Source: Scalesia atractyloides (taxonomy: Eukaryota; Streptophyta; Magnoliopsida; Asterales; Asteraceae). Taken from it: a stretch of DNA of 64,000 nucleotides. Of the stretch, positions 1-9,443 are shown piece after piece (position 1 is the first letter of the stretch; the number at the start of each line of letters is the position of its first letter). Under the pieces are notes generated by a model. That model had not been told where the DNA came from, made no database searches, and saw only the letters and a program-made list of their open reading frames with translations. The translations under genes and the position numbers were made by a program. The stretch covers positions 37,333,126 through 37,397,125 of the forward strand of contig CAMTDV010000017.1 of the NCBI GenBank assembly GCA_947069175.1. The letters run 5' to 3'.

Positions 1-250
1 ATAATAACTAAATATATTAAGAAAGTAAAAAAAACAAATGCAGCATTAAGAAAATATTAAGATATGTATATTAATTATAATAACCAAATATATTAAGAAA
101 GTAAAAAAAAAGTTGCATGTAATAAGATATGTATATTAATTATAATAACTAAATATATTAAGAAAGTAAATAAAAAAAGAAAAACAAATGCAGCATTATT
201 AATTATAATAACCAAATATATAAAGAAAGTAAAAAAAAAAACAAATGCAG
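1..250. repeat. AT-rich tandem repeat, about 70-bp period
   Basis: About four copies of a unit containing TAAATATATTAAGAAAGTAA start near positions 2, 76, 143 and 207, separated by A runs and AAATGCAGCATTAAG. No gene is supported; the long antisense frame here is only A-rich sequence. Confidence 0.7.
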
Positions 251-415
251 CATTAAGAAAATAGTAAGAAGGAACGAATGGCAACATTAAGAAATTGGGC
301 CTGGCCCAGAACATAAAACAAAAACAAATTACAGAGAAACCGAGTGTTAGTGGAATCGAACTTGCGCCATGGGTGTGAAGAAACGAAAGGGGGACCACTT
401 TGACAAATATCAACA
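230..415 (-). mobile_element. Possible tRNA-derived SINE fragment
   Basis: On the minus strand a Pol III A-box-like string (TTGTCAAAGTGG, about 408-397) is followed about 33 nt later by a B-box-like string (AGTTCGATTCC, about 364-354). Further on, the minus strand runs into a long T tract near 230-242. The spacing and order fit a tRNA-derived SINE or a tRNA-like relic. No target duplication was found, so the call is tentative. Confidence 0.35.
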
Positions 416-435
416 CTTGTGTAAATGTTGGAAAA

Positions 436-1630
436 TCTTATATATATAGAAAAAGCCTGAGAAAGTTGGTTGATGTCAAAGGCACCGACCTTTTACTTTA
501 AGGTTTATAAATTTAATTGAATTTCCAATACTTACAATCACAAGATGCCGGCGGCAATAGTAAGTTACATTAATTGGATACAAAGTGCGTTGGGAATAGT
601 GTCAGGCACTTGCTTGACACTTCGCTATTAGTTCAATCAATTTACGATTTTATCCCCAGCTTAAAATTACGATTTCGCTCTCATTCAGAATTACGTTTTT
701 CCCCCAACTTCAATATTAAATTACGATTTTGCACTCAGCTACAAAATTACGATTATCTTAGTTCAAAATTACGATTTTATCCCCTGTTTAAATTTATAAT
801 TTTGCCCTAATGTCAAAATTACGATTTTGCCTCCAGTTTAAAATAAAACTATACTTTTGTCCCCCAGCTAAAAATTACAATTTTTCCCTCGGTTCACAAG
901 TTTGATTTTGGCCCCAGTTTAAAATTAAATTATGGTTTTGCCCCAGCTTAAAGTTATGGGTTTGCTCTAAGTTTAAACATATGATTTTTCCCTTGTTTGA
1001 AAATTATAATTTTGCCCTAAGTTCACGATTACTTGTTTACCCCCAGTTTAAAATAAAATTATGGTATTGGCCCTGCTCAAATTACAATTTTGCCCTCAGT
1101 TCAAAATTTTGATTTTTACCCCAAGTTCAAAATAAATTTACGGTTTTGTCCCCAGCTTAAATTACGATGTTGTCCTTAGTTCAAACAGTCTAGCACCCCT
1201 CCATTAGTCAGGGTATATTACAATTTTACCCCAAGTTTAAATTTATGATTTTGCCCCTGTACAAAATTTCAATTTTGTCCATATTTAAATTTACAGTATG
1301 CCATCGCTTTAGCTTTTGACAAATTACGATTTTACCCCAGTCAAAAAATATAATTTTGCCCTAAGTTAAAAATTACATGTTGCCATCATTTTACTTTTTT
1401 TAGCAAAACTATAGAAGTATTTTGTTTTAATTTGTTGACTCGTTTTAATTTTTCTCGTGTCAATGAGCTCTCTAAAACTCGGTCATTAGTCCTGAAAAAT
1501 TACAGTTTTTCCTCGAGCTCAAAATTACGTTTTAGTTTTTTTTTCCTAGCAAAACTATAGTAATAGTTTTTTTAACTAATTGAGAATTATTCGGCCTATC
1601 GCCCCGCAACGCGGGCGGGGCATCAACTAG
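436..1630 (+). mobile_element. Helitron-like non-autonomous element
   Basis: The right end has a GC-rich hairpin (CCCCGC and GCGGGG arms, about 1600-1620) followed a few bases later by CTAG and then T, which is the classical plant Helitron 3' end. The left end is proposed at TCTTATATATATAG after an A run (A|T target). The interior is mostly a degenerate satellite, as often seen in non-autonomous Helitrons. The left boundary is inferred and no helicase is present. Confidence 0.45.
640..1560. repeat. Degenerate satellite inside the Helitron-like element
   Basis: About 25-35 degenerate tandem copies of a 25-35 bp unit of the type AAAATTACGATTTTGCCCC-AGTT. Copies drift strongly and spacing is irregular. 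The reading frame at 574-810 is a by-product of the repeat. Confidence 0.7.
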
Positions 1631-1696
1631 TATACCTACAATTCTAAGTTAAATGTACAGTAACTTTATTAATATTTTATTCAACTATTTTAATTC

Positions 1697-1920
1697 GAGT
1701 AAATTGTCATTTTAGTCCCTGAGGTTTGTCTAAATTTGTCATTTTAGTCCAAATAGTTTTTTTCGCCTCTGGGTCCCTGACTTTTCCATTTTGTTGTCAT
1801 TTTGATCATATTAACTAACTCCGTCTAAAAGCCCCAGTTTTAGTCAGGGTATTTTTGGCATTTTTGTTTTAAACTTTTCAACTTGCCATTTTGATCCAAT
1901 ACTTATTTTACATTAAAAAA
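1697..1920 (+). repeat. Left terminal inverted repeat of MULE-1
   Basis: Pairs with 12470-12685 in reverse complement; easily recognised by TCATTTTAGTCC, CCCTGACTTTTCCATTTTGT and GCCATTTTGATCC blocks in both arms. Similarity is roughly 80-85% by eye. Confidence 0.85.
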
Positions 1921-1929
1921 ATAAAAGAA

Positions 1930-1964
<35 letters not shown>

Positions 1965-2542
1965 CAAATACAATTACTTTGTCTCCATTCTTTCCCCTTT
2001 CTCTCTCTCTCTCTCTCTCTACACCAACCCATCACCGTCAACATCTACCACCACCACCCATCACATCCCACCACCCATTCCATCACTTGCCACCACCCGA
2101 TAGAATCAAATTGTTTAAAAACTTACAATTTTGAATCTCAACCGAAATGTTACTGGTTAATGAGTTACCAGACAGATCAAGGGTTACTAAATACGACAAC
2201 CACGTGCAAATCTCAACCGGAATAGAACCGGAGAACTGGTTTTTGGATGGATCTAGTGATTGTAACGAACGCAGTACTGTAGCGAGTCAAGTAACGTACC
2301 GGCAAGTTCGAATTACGCCAACTGGATGAAGATGAGGCGGTATTCTTTCTCGTTCTAGCAAGAGACTCCGATTCTGGTTGTTTCCGGTGACTAAGGTATG
2401 GTGTGACACCCTTGACCCCATTTTGGTCGTCTATTGCTTGATTTCAGTTTGATTTTGTTCTGGAAACGGTGGTCTATGATGGTGGTGAACGGTGGTGAAC
2501 AGTGGAGGATGTTTGAGAGAGGGGGGAGAATAGAGTGAGACT
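1921..2542. other. MULE-1 interior, left part
   Basis: Holds an (AT)n tract (about 1933-1961), a (CT)n tract (about 2000-2020) and CACCA-rich sequence. The 60-codon frame at 2147-2329 has no recognisable domain and is not called. The right part of the same interior is 12086-12469, with another (AT)n tract at about 12377-12408. Confidence 0.6.
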
Positions 2543-2730
2543 TGTAACATTCGTCAAAAACGGATTTTACCAAACCCGCTCCGTTTATTAACCGAACAAT
2601 CAGTTTAAAATTTTGTGGCGTATTTAATGCCCAAATTAATTTTAAACGATACATAATTAATTATTATATTGGAATATATAATTTGTTTTTGAAAAATTGT
2701 TAAAAATAATGAAATAAAAATTAAATGTTT

Positions 2731-2812
2731 CTGCCGGGTTTCGAACCCGGGTCAGTCAGCCGGGTCAACACAACTTAACACTCAACCCTTTAACCACTGC
2801 GCCACTCATGCT
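2731..2812 (-). other. tRNA-like module t0 (antisense, U3 of element A 5' LTR)
   Basis: Minus strand: A box TGGCGCAGTGG, perfect 5-bp T-arm around B box GGTTCGAAACC (CCGGG/CCCGG), then a T5 run (plus-strand AAAAA at 2716-2720). The acceptor arms do not pair, so this is tRNA-derived but not a working tRNA gene. Confidence 0.75.
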
Positions 2813-3066
2813 TCTTGTTAATTAATGGAAACAATTAATACATATCATAATCCTCGAATTCAGAATCGGCGCGCCCAAAATTGCAGTCGTCGGAAATCCC
2901 GACTAACTCGCCAAGAATCGACGGTTACTTCAGTTATAACGTAAACCTTAAACACTACATCGGTTATAACCGATGTCTGAGTCCGCGACACAAGTTATAA
3001 CCGCCGGAGAAATTCTAACCGACGAATCAAGTCGGAAATCGGACCAAATTCATCGATGACCTGCCT

Positions 3067-3073
3067 TATAAAT
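3067..3073 (+). promoter_or_regulatory. TATA box of the element A LTR
   Basis: TATAAAT followed by a C-rich stretch. The same arrangement recurs at 9968 (3' LTR), 37247 (D), 44155 and 49199 (E) and about 55951 (F), marking the Pol II start. The four sense tRNA-like modules therefore lie in the transcribed leader. Confidence 0.7.
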
Positions 3074-3510
3074 GCCCCCTCAAACCTCTGCAAGCTTTTT
3101 CGCTCAAAACCGCACCTTTACCCGACGTAATTTCACTCGCCGGAAAATTTATGCTCATCGCCGGAAAACCGAACCCTTCACTTCTGAGCCTTACTGAACC
3201 CCCTGAGCTTATACCGAAGTCACCCACATCCTTTTCAAGCTTGTTGAAGACTCTCTGCTGCAAGACACACGACACCGGAATCTTTTGCTGTCGCCGGAGT
3301 TCTGCCAGAGAAACAGAGGAGTCCAGTCGGTATACCTTACGCTTAAATCTTTCATTCTTTTTACATATCTCATCTGTAATTAACCTTAAAACACTAAAGA
3401 ACACGATTAAAACATCGAACCAGTCGGACTTCCGATTCTGGTTAAAATCAACGAAGAAGACGAAGTTTCTGTAATGTTTAAGTTTATTATAAATCAAGAT
3501 ATAACTCGGG

Positions 3511-3614
3511 TTAGACACACAGTCCAGCGGTGGACTGTGTGCACAATAAACACGTAAACGTCTCGAGTTCGAATCTTGTCCCACGCATGCTTGCCTTAAT
3601 AAAAATTTCTTTTT
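3511..3614 (+). other. tRNA-like module t1
   Basis: D-arm-like hairpin with a 10-bp perfect stem (CACACAGTCC/GGACTGTGTG, loop AGCGGT), weak B box AGTTCGAATCT (3566-3576), T5 run at 3610-3614. The D-arm core resembles plant tRNA-Glu. Confidence 0.7.
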
Positions 3615-3680
3615 GTTAACCGAACCGGAGTCACCGCTGTACATGTTAAGTATAATAATAACCGGAATAATAACCAAGAT

Positions 3681-3780
3681 AGACACACAGTCCAGCGGTG
3701 GACTGTGTGTATGTTTAAATCACAGGACACGAGTTCGAGTCCGGGCTACCGCACCGGCCCGGATAATTATTAAACTTTTT
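3681..3780 (+). other. tRNA-like module t2
   Basis: Same 10-bp hairpin as t1, B box AGTTCGAGTCC (3732-3742), T5 run at 3776-3780. Spacing from t1 is about 170 bp, and the AT-rich stretch before each module is similar, suggesting tandem duplication. Confidence 0.72.
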
Positions 3781-3849
3781 ATTTAAGACAGAAATGGAAA
3801 TGTTCAGTTTGTATATAAGTATAATAAAAATCGGTTTATATAACAAGTT

Positions 3850-3948
3850 AAACACACAGTCCAGCGGTGGACTGTGTGTTAACCTAAACCACAGGTCCCG
3901 GGTTCGAGACCTGTGGAGCGCACCGGTCCGATTCAGTAAAATCTTTTT
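3850..3948 (+). other. tRNA-like module t3
   Basis: Same D-arm-like hairpin. A second perfect 9-bp stem (CCACAGGTC/GACCTGTGG) encloses the B box GGTTCGAGACC (3901-3911). T5 run at 3944-3948. The T-arm region resembles that of plant initiator Met tRNA. Confidence 0.72.
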
Positions 3949-4018
3949 AGAAATAAATTGATTTTCGGATTAATCTAATTAATATATAAATATAATTAAA
4001 AACAGAAATATTTCGGGT

Positions 4019-4185
4019 TAGACACGTAGCTCAGTTGGTAGAGCTGCGTGCACGCGTACGGGAGGTCTCGGGTTCGAGCCTCACTCAGCGCACACTTTCA
4101 CGCATACGAACCGGTCAAACAGTCAAGGTCAATGGTCAATGGTCAACGGTCAACGGTCAACGGTCAAAAAAGTCAATTTTTTTTT
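4019..4185 (+). other. tRNA-like module t4
   Basis: Perfect A box TAGCTCAGTTGG (4027-4038) within a 4-bp D stem (GCTC/GAGC), B box GGTTCGAGCCT (4071-4081), and a T9 run at 4177-4185. A palindrome GCGTGCACGC sits where the anticodon arm would be. It resembles tRNA-Lys most closely by memory; the acceptor stem is not conserved. Confidence 0.75.
4105..4166. repeat. GGTCAAC heptamer microsatellite with W-box cores
   Basis: Several copies of GGTCAA(T/C), which on the other strand reads TTGACC, the WRKY W-box core. The 3' LTR (about 11017-11061) has one unit fewer. Shorter versions occur in D (38146-38166), the solo LTR and E. Confidence 0.7.
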
Positions 4186-4612
4186 ATTATTTTTATTTAT
4201 TTATTTTAATTAAAAATCAATTAAAAATACTTAAAAATAACATTTTTAAGGTTAGAAAATAGCCTTGAACTCACAAAAATACACCCAACAATCCTACCAA
4301 AATGGATTAATAAAATCCGTTTACTTACCGAACCATAATGCTATTTATCTAGGTTAATTTCACTCGTGGTTAAAACCACTTCGCGTGCATTCAACATCAT
4401 CAACCGAACACACCCACTGTGAGTGAATCTTACAACTCCCCCTTTTTAATTACACGTTTTGAGGTGTGTCATGTGTCATAAAATAATTAACTCGTTTATT
4501 TAAACTTGTGCCATACCATATCGTGATCTAAACTTAGATTATTTATATTGTTGTGATTATGTATTTCATTTTGTCAACTTATATGAAATTCATTCATTAA
4601 GCCCATCAGTTC

Positions 4613-4627
4613 CTCGTGGGAGACGAG
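4613..4627 (+). other. LTR hairpin CTCGT/ACGAG (second copy 4755-4769)
   Basis: Five-bp stem with a 5-nt loop, embedded in a conserved CCCATCAGTTC...TTGAGCAACGCG block. It is present twice in A LTRs and in E, and as CCCGT/ACGGG in D and F, so the second base pair changes on both sides together. Confidence 0.6.
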
Positions 4628-5192
4628 TTGAGCAACGCGTGCCTCAAAACCAATCCATTATTGTTCATGTGTGTATTATTGAGTTTATATTGTTGATAGT
4701 TATGTCTTTCATATTATCATGGTTATGCAATTCATTCATTAGGCCCATCAGTTCCTCGTGAGAGACGAGTTGAGCAACGCGTGCCTCTAAACGATCCATT
4801 ATTGTTCATGTGTGTATTGTTTAATATTAAATTGATTTATGAATAAGTTTACATCTATTTTTACTCATGTGTGGTTGTGCACTTTATTTCATAATCAATT
4901 AAATAAACTTGTTCAAATGTTTTCCATAGGATTCACTCGCCAACTTTTTGTTGATCCAAAAACCCTTTTACACATGATACAGGTGAACAGGATGAAGCAA
5001 GGAAAACATAGGAAATGCCTTAGAAGAAAACAATGAAGCCTAGATTGATATTTAGGACATGTTGTAATATTGATTGTAATTTTTCATTAAAATGTATTAA
5101 TGAATATGAAAGGTTAAAATAAATGTCATGAGCTTTGATGATAACCCAATCATGCCCCGATCACCTTTTCAGCTGCGGGTCGGGGTGTGACA

Positions 5193-5213
5193 GATTGGTA
5201 TCAGAGCCATGAC
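5193..5213 (+). other. Primer-binding site of element A
   Basis: TGGTATCAGAGCCA, starting three bases after the LTR end, is complementary to the 3' end of plant initiator Met tRNA (about 14 nt). Confidence 0.85.
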
Positions 5214-5970
5214 TATAGGGATATAGGATAGGTTATTAGACCCTTAGAGCCTATACTATAGTCTGCCTAAATTTTAATTGATTAAGTGGTTACATACAAA
5301 CTTATGATATTTATTTGTTTCATATTTGTTTATATTTACAGTCAAACGTACATACTTACATACACATTCATTATACATATATCAATGTTCATATATTCAA
5401 TTCATCTTCATACTTTTGTTATTCAAAGATTTTGTTGCAATTTTCAAATCTCATCAAAGTAAGTTCTGCGACGGGCATGTAGTAACTGGAAGGGTACAAG
5501 TACCGGTAGTCGGAACGTCCTGTCTAGGTTGGCATTCGTATAAATCCAATATAACGGACCAGTTTGCCTACCTGGGGACTAACAATGAGAGTACGAAGGA
5601 CCTATTAGGCCAAAGCATGCCACACCAAACGTCGTTCGAACTAACCCACTTTGAAGTGTCACCGTGTCTACACTTGGACACATTCCGAATATCACACGTT
5701 GTATACATATTTCTCGATTTTCTCCGGGTTTTAGTGTACGCAACCAGGCTAACACATGCGAACCATATGAAAACCCGGTATTCATGGGGGCCCACATGAT
5801 TACGAAGGTGAAGTATGGCGGCATGTAGGCCTAATGGCGAGCAAAGCCCAAGACATCCTATGGATGTAGTAGATTTATTTTTCTATAATTATTTTATGAA
5901 TGTTCATTCCTAGTGCGACCCATGAACCCAAAAACATCCAACTCATACTTTTGACATGTATTCCTTGTAG
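5214..5970 (+). other. 5' leader of element A
   Basis: Non-coding leader between PBS and gag. A block at about 5460-5660 (GACGGGCATGTAGTAACTGG onward, including a GGTA-CAAG-TACC hairpin) is strongly conserved with the leaders of D (39480-39680), E (44950-45140) and F (58000-58190), although the LTRs of A/E and D/F differ widely. This suggests a retained RNA function such as packaging. Confidence 0.6.
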
Positions 5971-7356
5971 ATGTCTTCTAACCTCGCCCGTAGGAAGATG
6001 AGAGCAGGAAAAGCCCGCGAGCGCATGGCTGCCTTAATCGCTCAACAAATGGCTGCCGTAATACCCAACATTGTAATCCAAGTACAACAAGCACTTACCG
6101 CTAATCCTGTCAATCAAGAAAATCAAAACGTTATCAACTCTTCCCCAAATACCACTAAATGCACCTACAAGCATTTCAAATCATGCGACCCTCCAAAATA
6201 CAAAGGGACTGAAGGTGTCACCGCTCTCCTCCATTGGTTTGAAGAAATGGAGAACACTTTTCTAAATTGCGATTGTCCCGATGATCGCAAAGTGCGTTAT
6301 GCTACTGGTCGTTTATATGGAATAGCACTTACCTGGTGGAATACAGAGAAGGCCAAACGAGGTGTTGAAGATGTTATGACTTTAACTTGGAATGAATTGA
6401 AGGAAATCATGACCAGACGATTTTGCCCAAGGAGCGAAATCAAGAAATTAGAAGATGAATTTTATTCGTTGAAGCAAAAGGAAGGAGACCACACCACATA
6501 CAACAAAAGATTCCTCGAGTTACATCAGATGGTTCCCAACATGTTCACTCCCCTCTACCGTTTGATCGAGCACTACATTCGTGGTCTTTCGTCAAAGATT
6601 CAAGACTCTGTAATAAGTACCACGCCTGCAACTTTGGAAGCAGCAATGGAGCTAGCAACAGAGCTCACCGAGAACCGAATCCGGAACAAAGACTTCAAGG
6701 AGGAGAAGAAGAAGGATAAAGAATCGACTGAAACCTCCGACTCCACCCAAACCGAATCCCCTTCTCAACCCACTTCTAAGAGAAAATGAGTCGGGCAACT
6801 TTTCGCTGCTATCCAACGGAATCAACCAATTTCACACGCCATACCCATCCAAGCTATCCCAATCACTCAAGTGGCACCCAACTCAACCTACCCAAATAAG
6901 AAACCATATCTTGGACCTCACCCTCAATGCAACAACTGTTTTTATCATCATCCCCTTACCTTACCTTGTCGACTATGTGCAACTTGTGGACGCTATGGTC
7001 ATTTGAGCAAGGTTTGCCGCACCTTTCAAAACCAAATCTCTCCCCCTACTCAAACCATGAACCAAACCTATCAACAACCCCAATACCCCATGTTCCCATA
7101 TGTTCGAGCTTGTTTCAATTGTGGCGACCCTACCCACTTTAGAAACACGTGCCCTCGATTGGTTAACATCATAAACGCTCAAGCCTAATCAAACCCAGTT
7201 AACCAAGTAAACCAAGAAAACCCAACCGCTAGGCCATCAGCAAGAGGAAGAGTCTTCAACATCAACGCCAATCCTGTCGAAGATAATGACGGCCCAAACG
7301 AAGATACCCAACTAGTCCTCTTCACCGAAAATCCAGATTCAACTCCTATCGTTTAG
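5971..7356 (+). pseudogene. gag: gag of element A, two nonsense codons
   Basis: Encodes a Ty3/gypsy Gag capsid-nucleocapsid protein that would assemble cytoplasmic virus-like particles. The frame is continuous over about 461 codons apart from a TGA at 6787 and a TAA at 7186; comparison with element E suggests CGA-to-TGA and CAA-to-TAA changes, typical of decay at methylated cytosines. The retrotransposon-gag region spans roughly residues 60-210 (ALLHWFEEMENTF, LTWWNTEKAKRG, MTRRFCPRSEIKKLEDEF). Two CCHC zinc knuckles follow at about residues 336-349 (CATCGRYGHLSKVC) and 381-395 (CFNCGDPTHFRNTC). The ATG at 5971 directly follows a conserved CTTGTAG. No pol frame follows. A related, pol-bearing element would have to provide enzymes. 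Confidence 0.88.
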
Positions 7357-7369
7357 TTTTATGTTTTCT

Positions 7370-9260
7370 TTATCACATAGAACCAAACATAACTTAAGGA
7401 TAAAGCCAATGAAACTTTGACAAGAATATGGGGGATACGCCACTGGTACTTCCTATATATAAGTATTCTTGCCAAAGGATCAGAAGCATTATCTGGCGGT
7501 TATGAGAGGTTCCATGTGTAAACTGTTTGAGTAATTATTGTTTATTATTTTCAGTACATGCAATTTCATAGGCCGCCGCTCCCCATTACATTATGAGCGT
7601 TGAGCATGTTCCCCATTTCATTATGAGGTTGAACCTGGCGTGCCCACATACGATCGGCTCCGTTTGATTGATCCTTGATCGCATAGACATTTTCATTTTC
7701 AGTACATGCAATACGATCGGCTCCATTTGATTGAGCCTGGATCGCACATACATTTTCATTATCAGTATCTTGTGGTTGTTGTGTTTGTTGTAGAGTCACA
7801 TAGAACTAATCATAACTTGCGGATAAAGTCAATGAGAATTTGACGAGAATATGGTGGATACGCCGCTGGTACTTCCTATATATAAGTATTCTTGTCAAAT
7901 GATCGGAGGCATTATCAGGCGGTTATGAGAGGTTCCATGTATAGGCTGTTTTTGTGATTGTTGTTTAGATTAAGTTTATTATTTTCAGTACATGCAATAC
8001 GATCGGCTCCGTTTGATTGAGCCTTGATCGCACAGACATTTTCATTTTCAGTACATGCAATACGATCGGCTCCGTTTGATTGAGCCTTGATCGCACAGAC
8101 ATTTTCATTATCAGTATTTTGTGGTTGTTGTGTTGTAGTAGAGTCACATAGAACTAATCATAACTTGTGGATAAAGTCAATGAAAATTTGACAAGAATAT
8201 GGTGGATACGCCGCTGGTACTTCCTATATATAAGTATTCTTGTCAAATGATCGGAGGCATTATCAAGCGGTTATGAGAGGTTCCATGTATAAGCTGTTTG
8301 TGTGATTGTTGTTTAGATTAAGTTTATTATTTTCAGTACATGCAATACGATCGGCTCCGCTTGATTGAGCCTTGATCGCACAGACATTTTCATTTTCAGT
8401 ACATGCAATACGATCGGCTCCGTTTGATTGAGCCTTGATCGCACAGACATTTTTCATTTCAGTATTTTGTGTTTGTTGTATTGGTTGTAGAGTCACATAG
8501 GACTAATCATAATTCACTGATAAAACCAATGAAAATTTGACGAGAATATGGTGGATACGCCGCTGGTACTTCCTATATATAAGTATTCTTGTCAAAGGAT
8601 CAGAGGCATTGTCAGACGGTTATGAGAAGTTCTATGTAGGATTTAGTAGTTTCTTGGTAACTAATCATAACTTGTGGATAAAAGCAATGAAAATTTGGCA
8701 AGAATATGGTGGATACGCCGCTGGTACTTCCTATATATAAGTATTCTTACCAAAGGATCAGAGGCATTATCAGGCGGTTATGAGAAGTTCCATGTAGGAT
8801 TTAGTATTGCCCTAGGTAAAATTTGTGTTACATTTATATCATCTCGCTATTTAAAGAAATTGGATTGTGTTCCATTTCTACATAAACTAACCTCTCCATC
8901 ATAACAAACGAGAGAGGAACTGTCACCATTCAAACATATATGCTATCAGAATGTGGATTCAAATATTAGCTGTTGTGTTTGTTTATGTTCTATAGTCATA
9001 GAACCAATCATAACTTACTGATAAAACCAATGAAAATTTGACAAGAATATGGTGGATACGCCGCTGGTACTTCCTATATATAAGTATTCTTGTCAAAGGA
9101 TCAGAGGTATTGTTAGATGGTTATGAGAAGTTCCATGTAGGTTGTAGTATTAGAAGTTTTGCCTTAGGATATAACCATATCCTTCCAAACATATCCAAAC
9201 TCTTATGCATGATATCATATTTAGCGAATCAATTCTGCTTATCAATACTTTTACAGTAGG
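7370..9260 (+). repeat. Tandem hairpin-module array in place of pol (element A)
   Basis: Six copies of a conserved module of about 150 bp. Its core is a 61-nt hairpin: TTTGACAAGAATA and TATTCTTGTCAAA arms (13 bp) around a 35-nt loop containing GGATACGCCGCTGGTACTTC and TATATATAAG. Hairpins lie at 7417-7476, 7839-7899, 8187-8247, 8536-8596, 8694-8754 and 9037-9097; spacing is mostly about 345-420 bp. Frames with peptide MTRIWWIRRW arise from each copy but begin at TTG, and just upstream is ATG AAA ATT TGA in another frame, so a peptide is unlikely. Between the first three or four copies is a second repeat, GATCGGCTC...GAGCCTTGATC, itself a hairpin, also seen in D and F LTRs. Confidence 0.8.
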
Positions 9261-9410
9261 CAACAAAAAGCGATTCCTGTAATAGGGTACTTAACCCTTA
9301 CAAGGAACGTTACCGCCTCAAACAAAAACTTAAACCCTTACTTTTTCTAAGCATGTAACTGTCAAACTAAACACCATCATTCTTTTAGTCAAATATATCA
9401 CTATTTAAAT

Positions 9411-9443
9411 TTCGGGACGAAATTTCTAAAAAGAAAGGGATAC
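9411..9443 (+). other. Pre-PPT inverted repeat and polypurine tract of element A
   Basis: AAATTTCG-GGA-CGAAATTT forms an 8-bp inverted repeat, followed by AAAAAGAAAGGGATAC ending at the LTR. The same motif precedes the 3' LTR of F (63160-63196); E keeps only the PPT (48652-48669). Confidence 0.8.

Larger units (their letters stand above)
2543..5192 (+). repeat. 5' LTR of element A
   Basis: 2650 bp, TG...CA. The TATA box at 3067 gives a U3 of about 0.55 kb and a very long R-U5 of about 2.1 kb. It contains one antisense tRNA-like module in U3 and four sense tRNA-like modules in R-U5, a GGTCAAC microsatellite and two copies of a CTCGT/ACGAG hairpin. Frames at 3066-3686 (-) and 3151-3474 (+) recur unchanged in the 3' LTR and are not genes. 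Confidence 0.92.

Noticed and set aside
3066..3686. 206-codon antisense frame and 107-codon sense frame (3151-3474) in the LTR, repeated identically at 9967-10587 and 10052-10375
   Set aside because: They lie wholly in LTR sequence, span the promoter and tRNA-like modules, and lack any recognisable domain. Identity in both LTRs reflects recent retrotransposition.
4021..4095. t4 as a working tRNA-Lys gene
   Set aside because: A and B boxes fit, but the acceptor arms do not pair and a palindrome replaces the anticodon arm.
5326..5799. 157-codon frame in the element A leader
   Set aside because: Lies in the conserved non-coding leader; the equivalent regions of D, E and F do not keep the frame.
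8537..8740. Repeated peptide MTRIWWIRRWYFLYISIL in the hairpin arrays
   Set aside because: Each copy starts at TTG, not ATG; the only nearby ATG is in another frame and stops after three codons. Downstream continuations differ. Sequence-level repetition explains it.
7370..9260. Hammerhead ribozyme (retrozyme) in the gag-only elements
   Set aside because: I looked for the CTGATGA and GAAA core at suitable spacing and did not find it; other ribozyme classes were not testable by eye.
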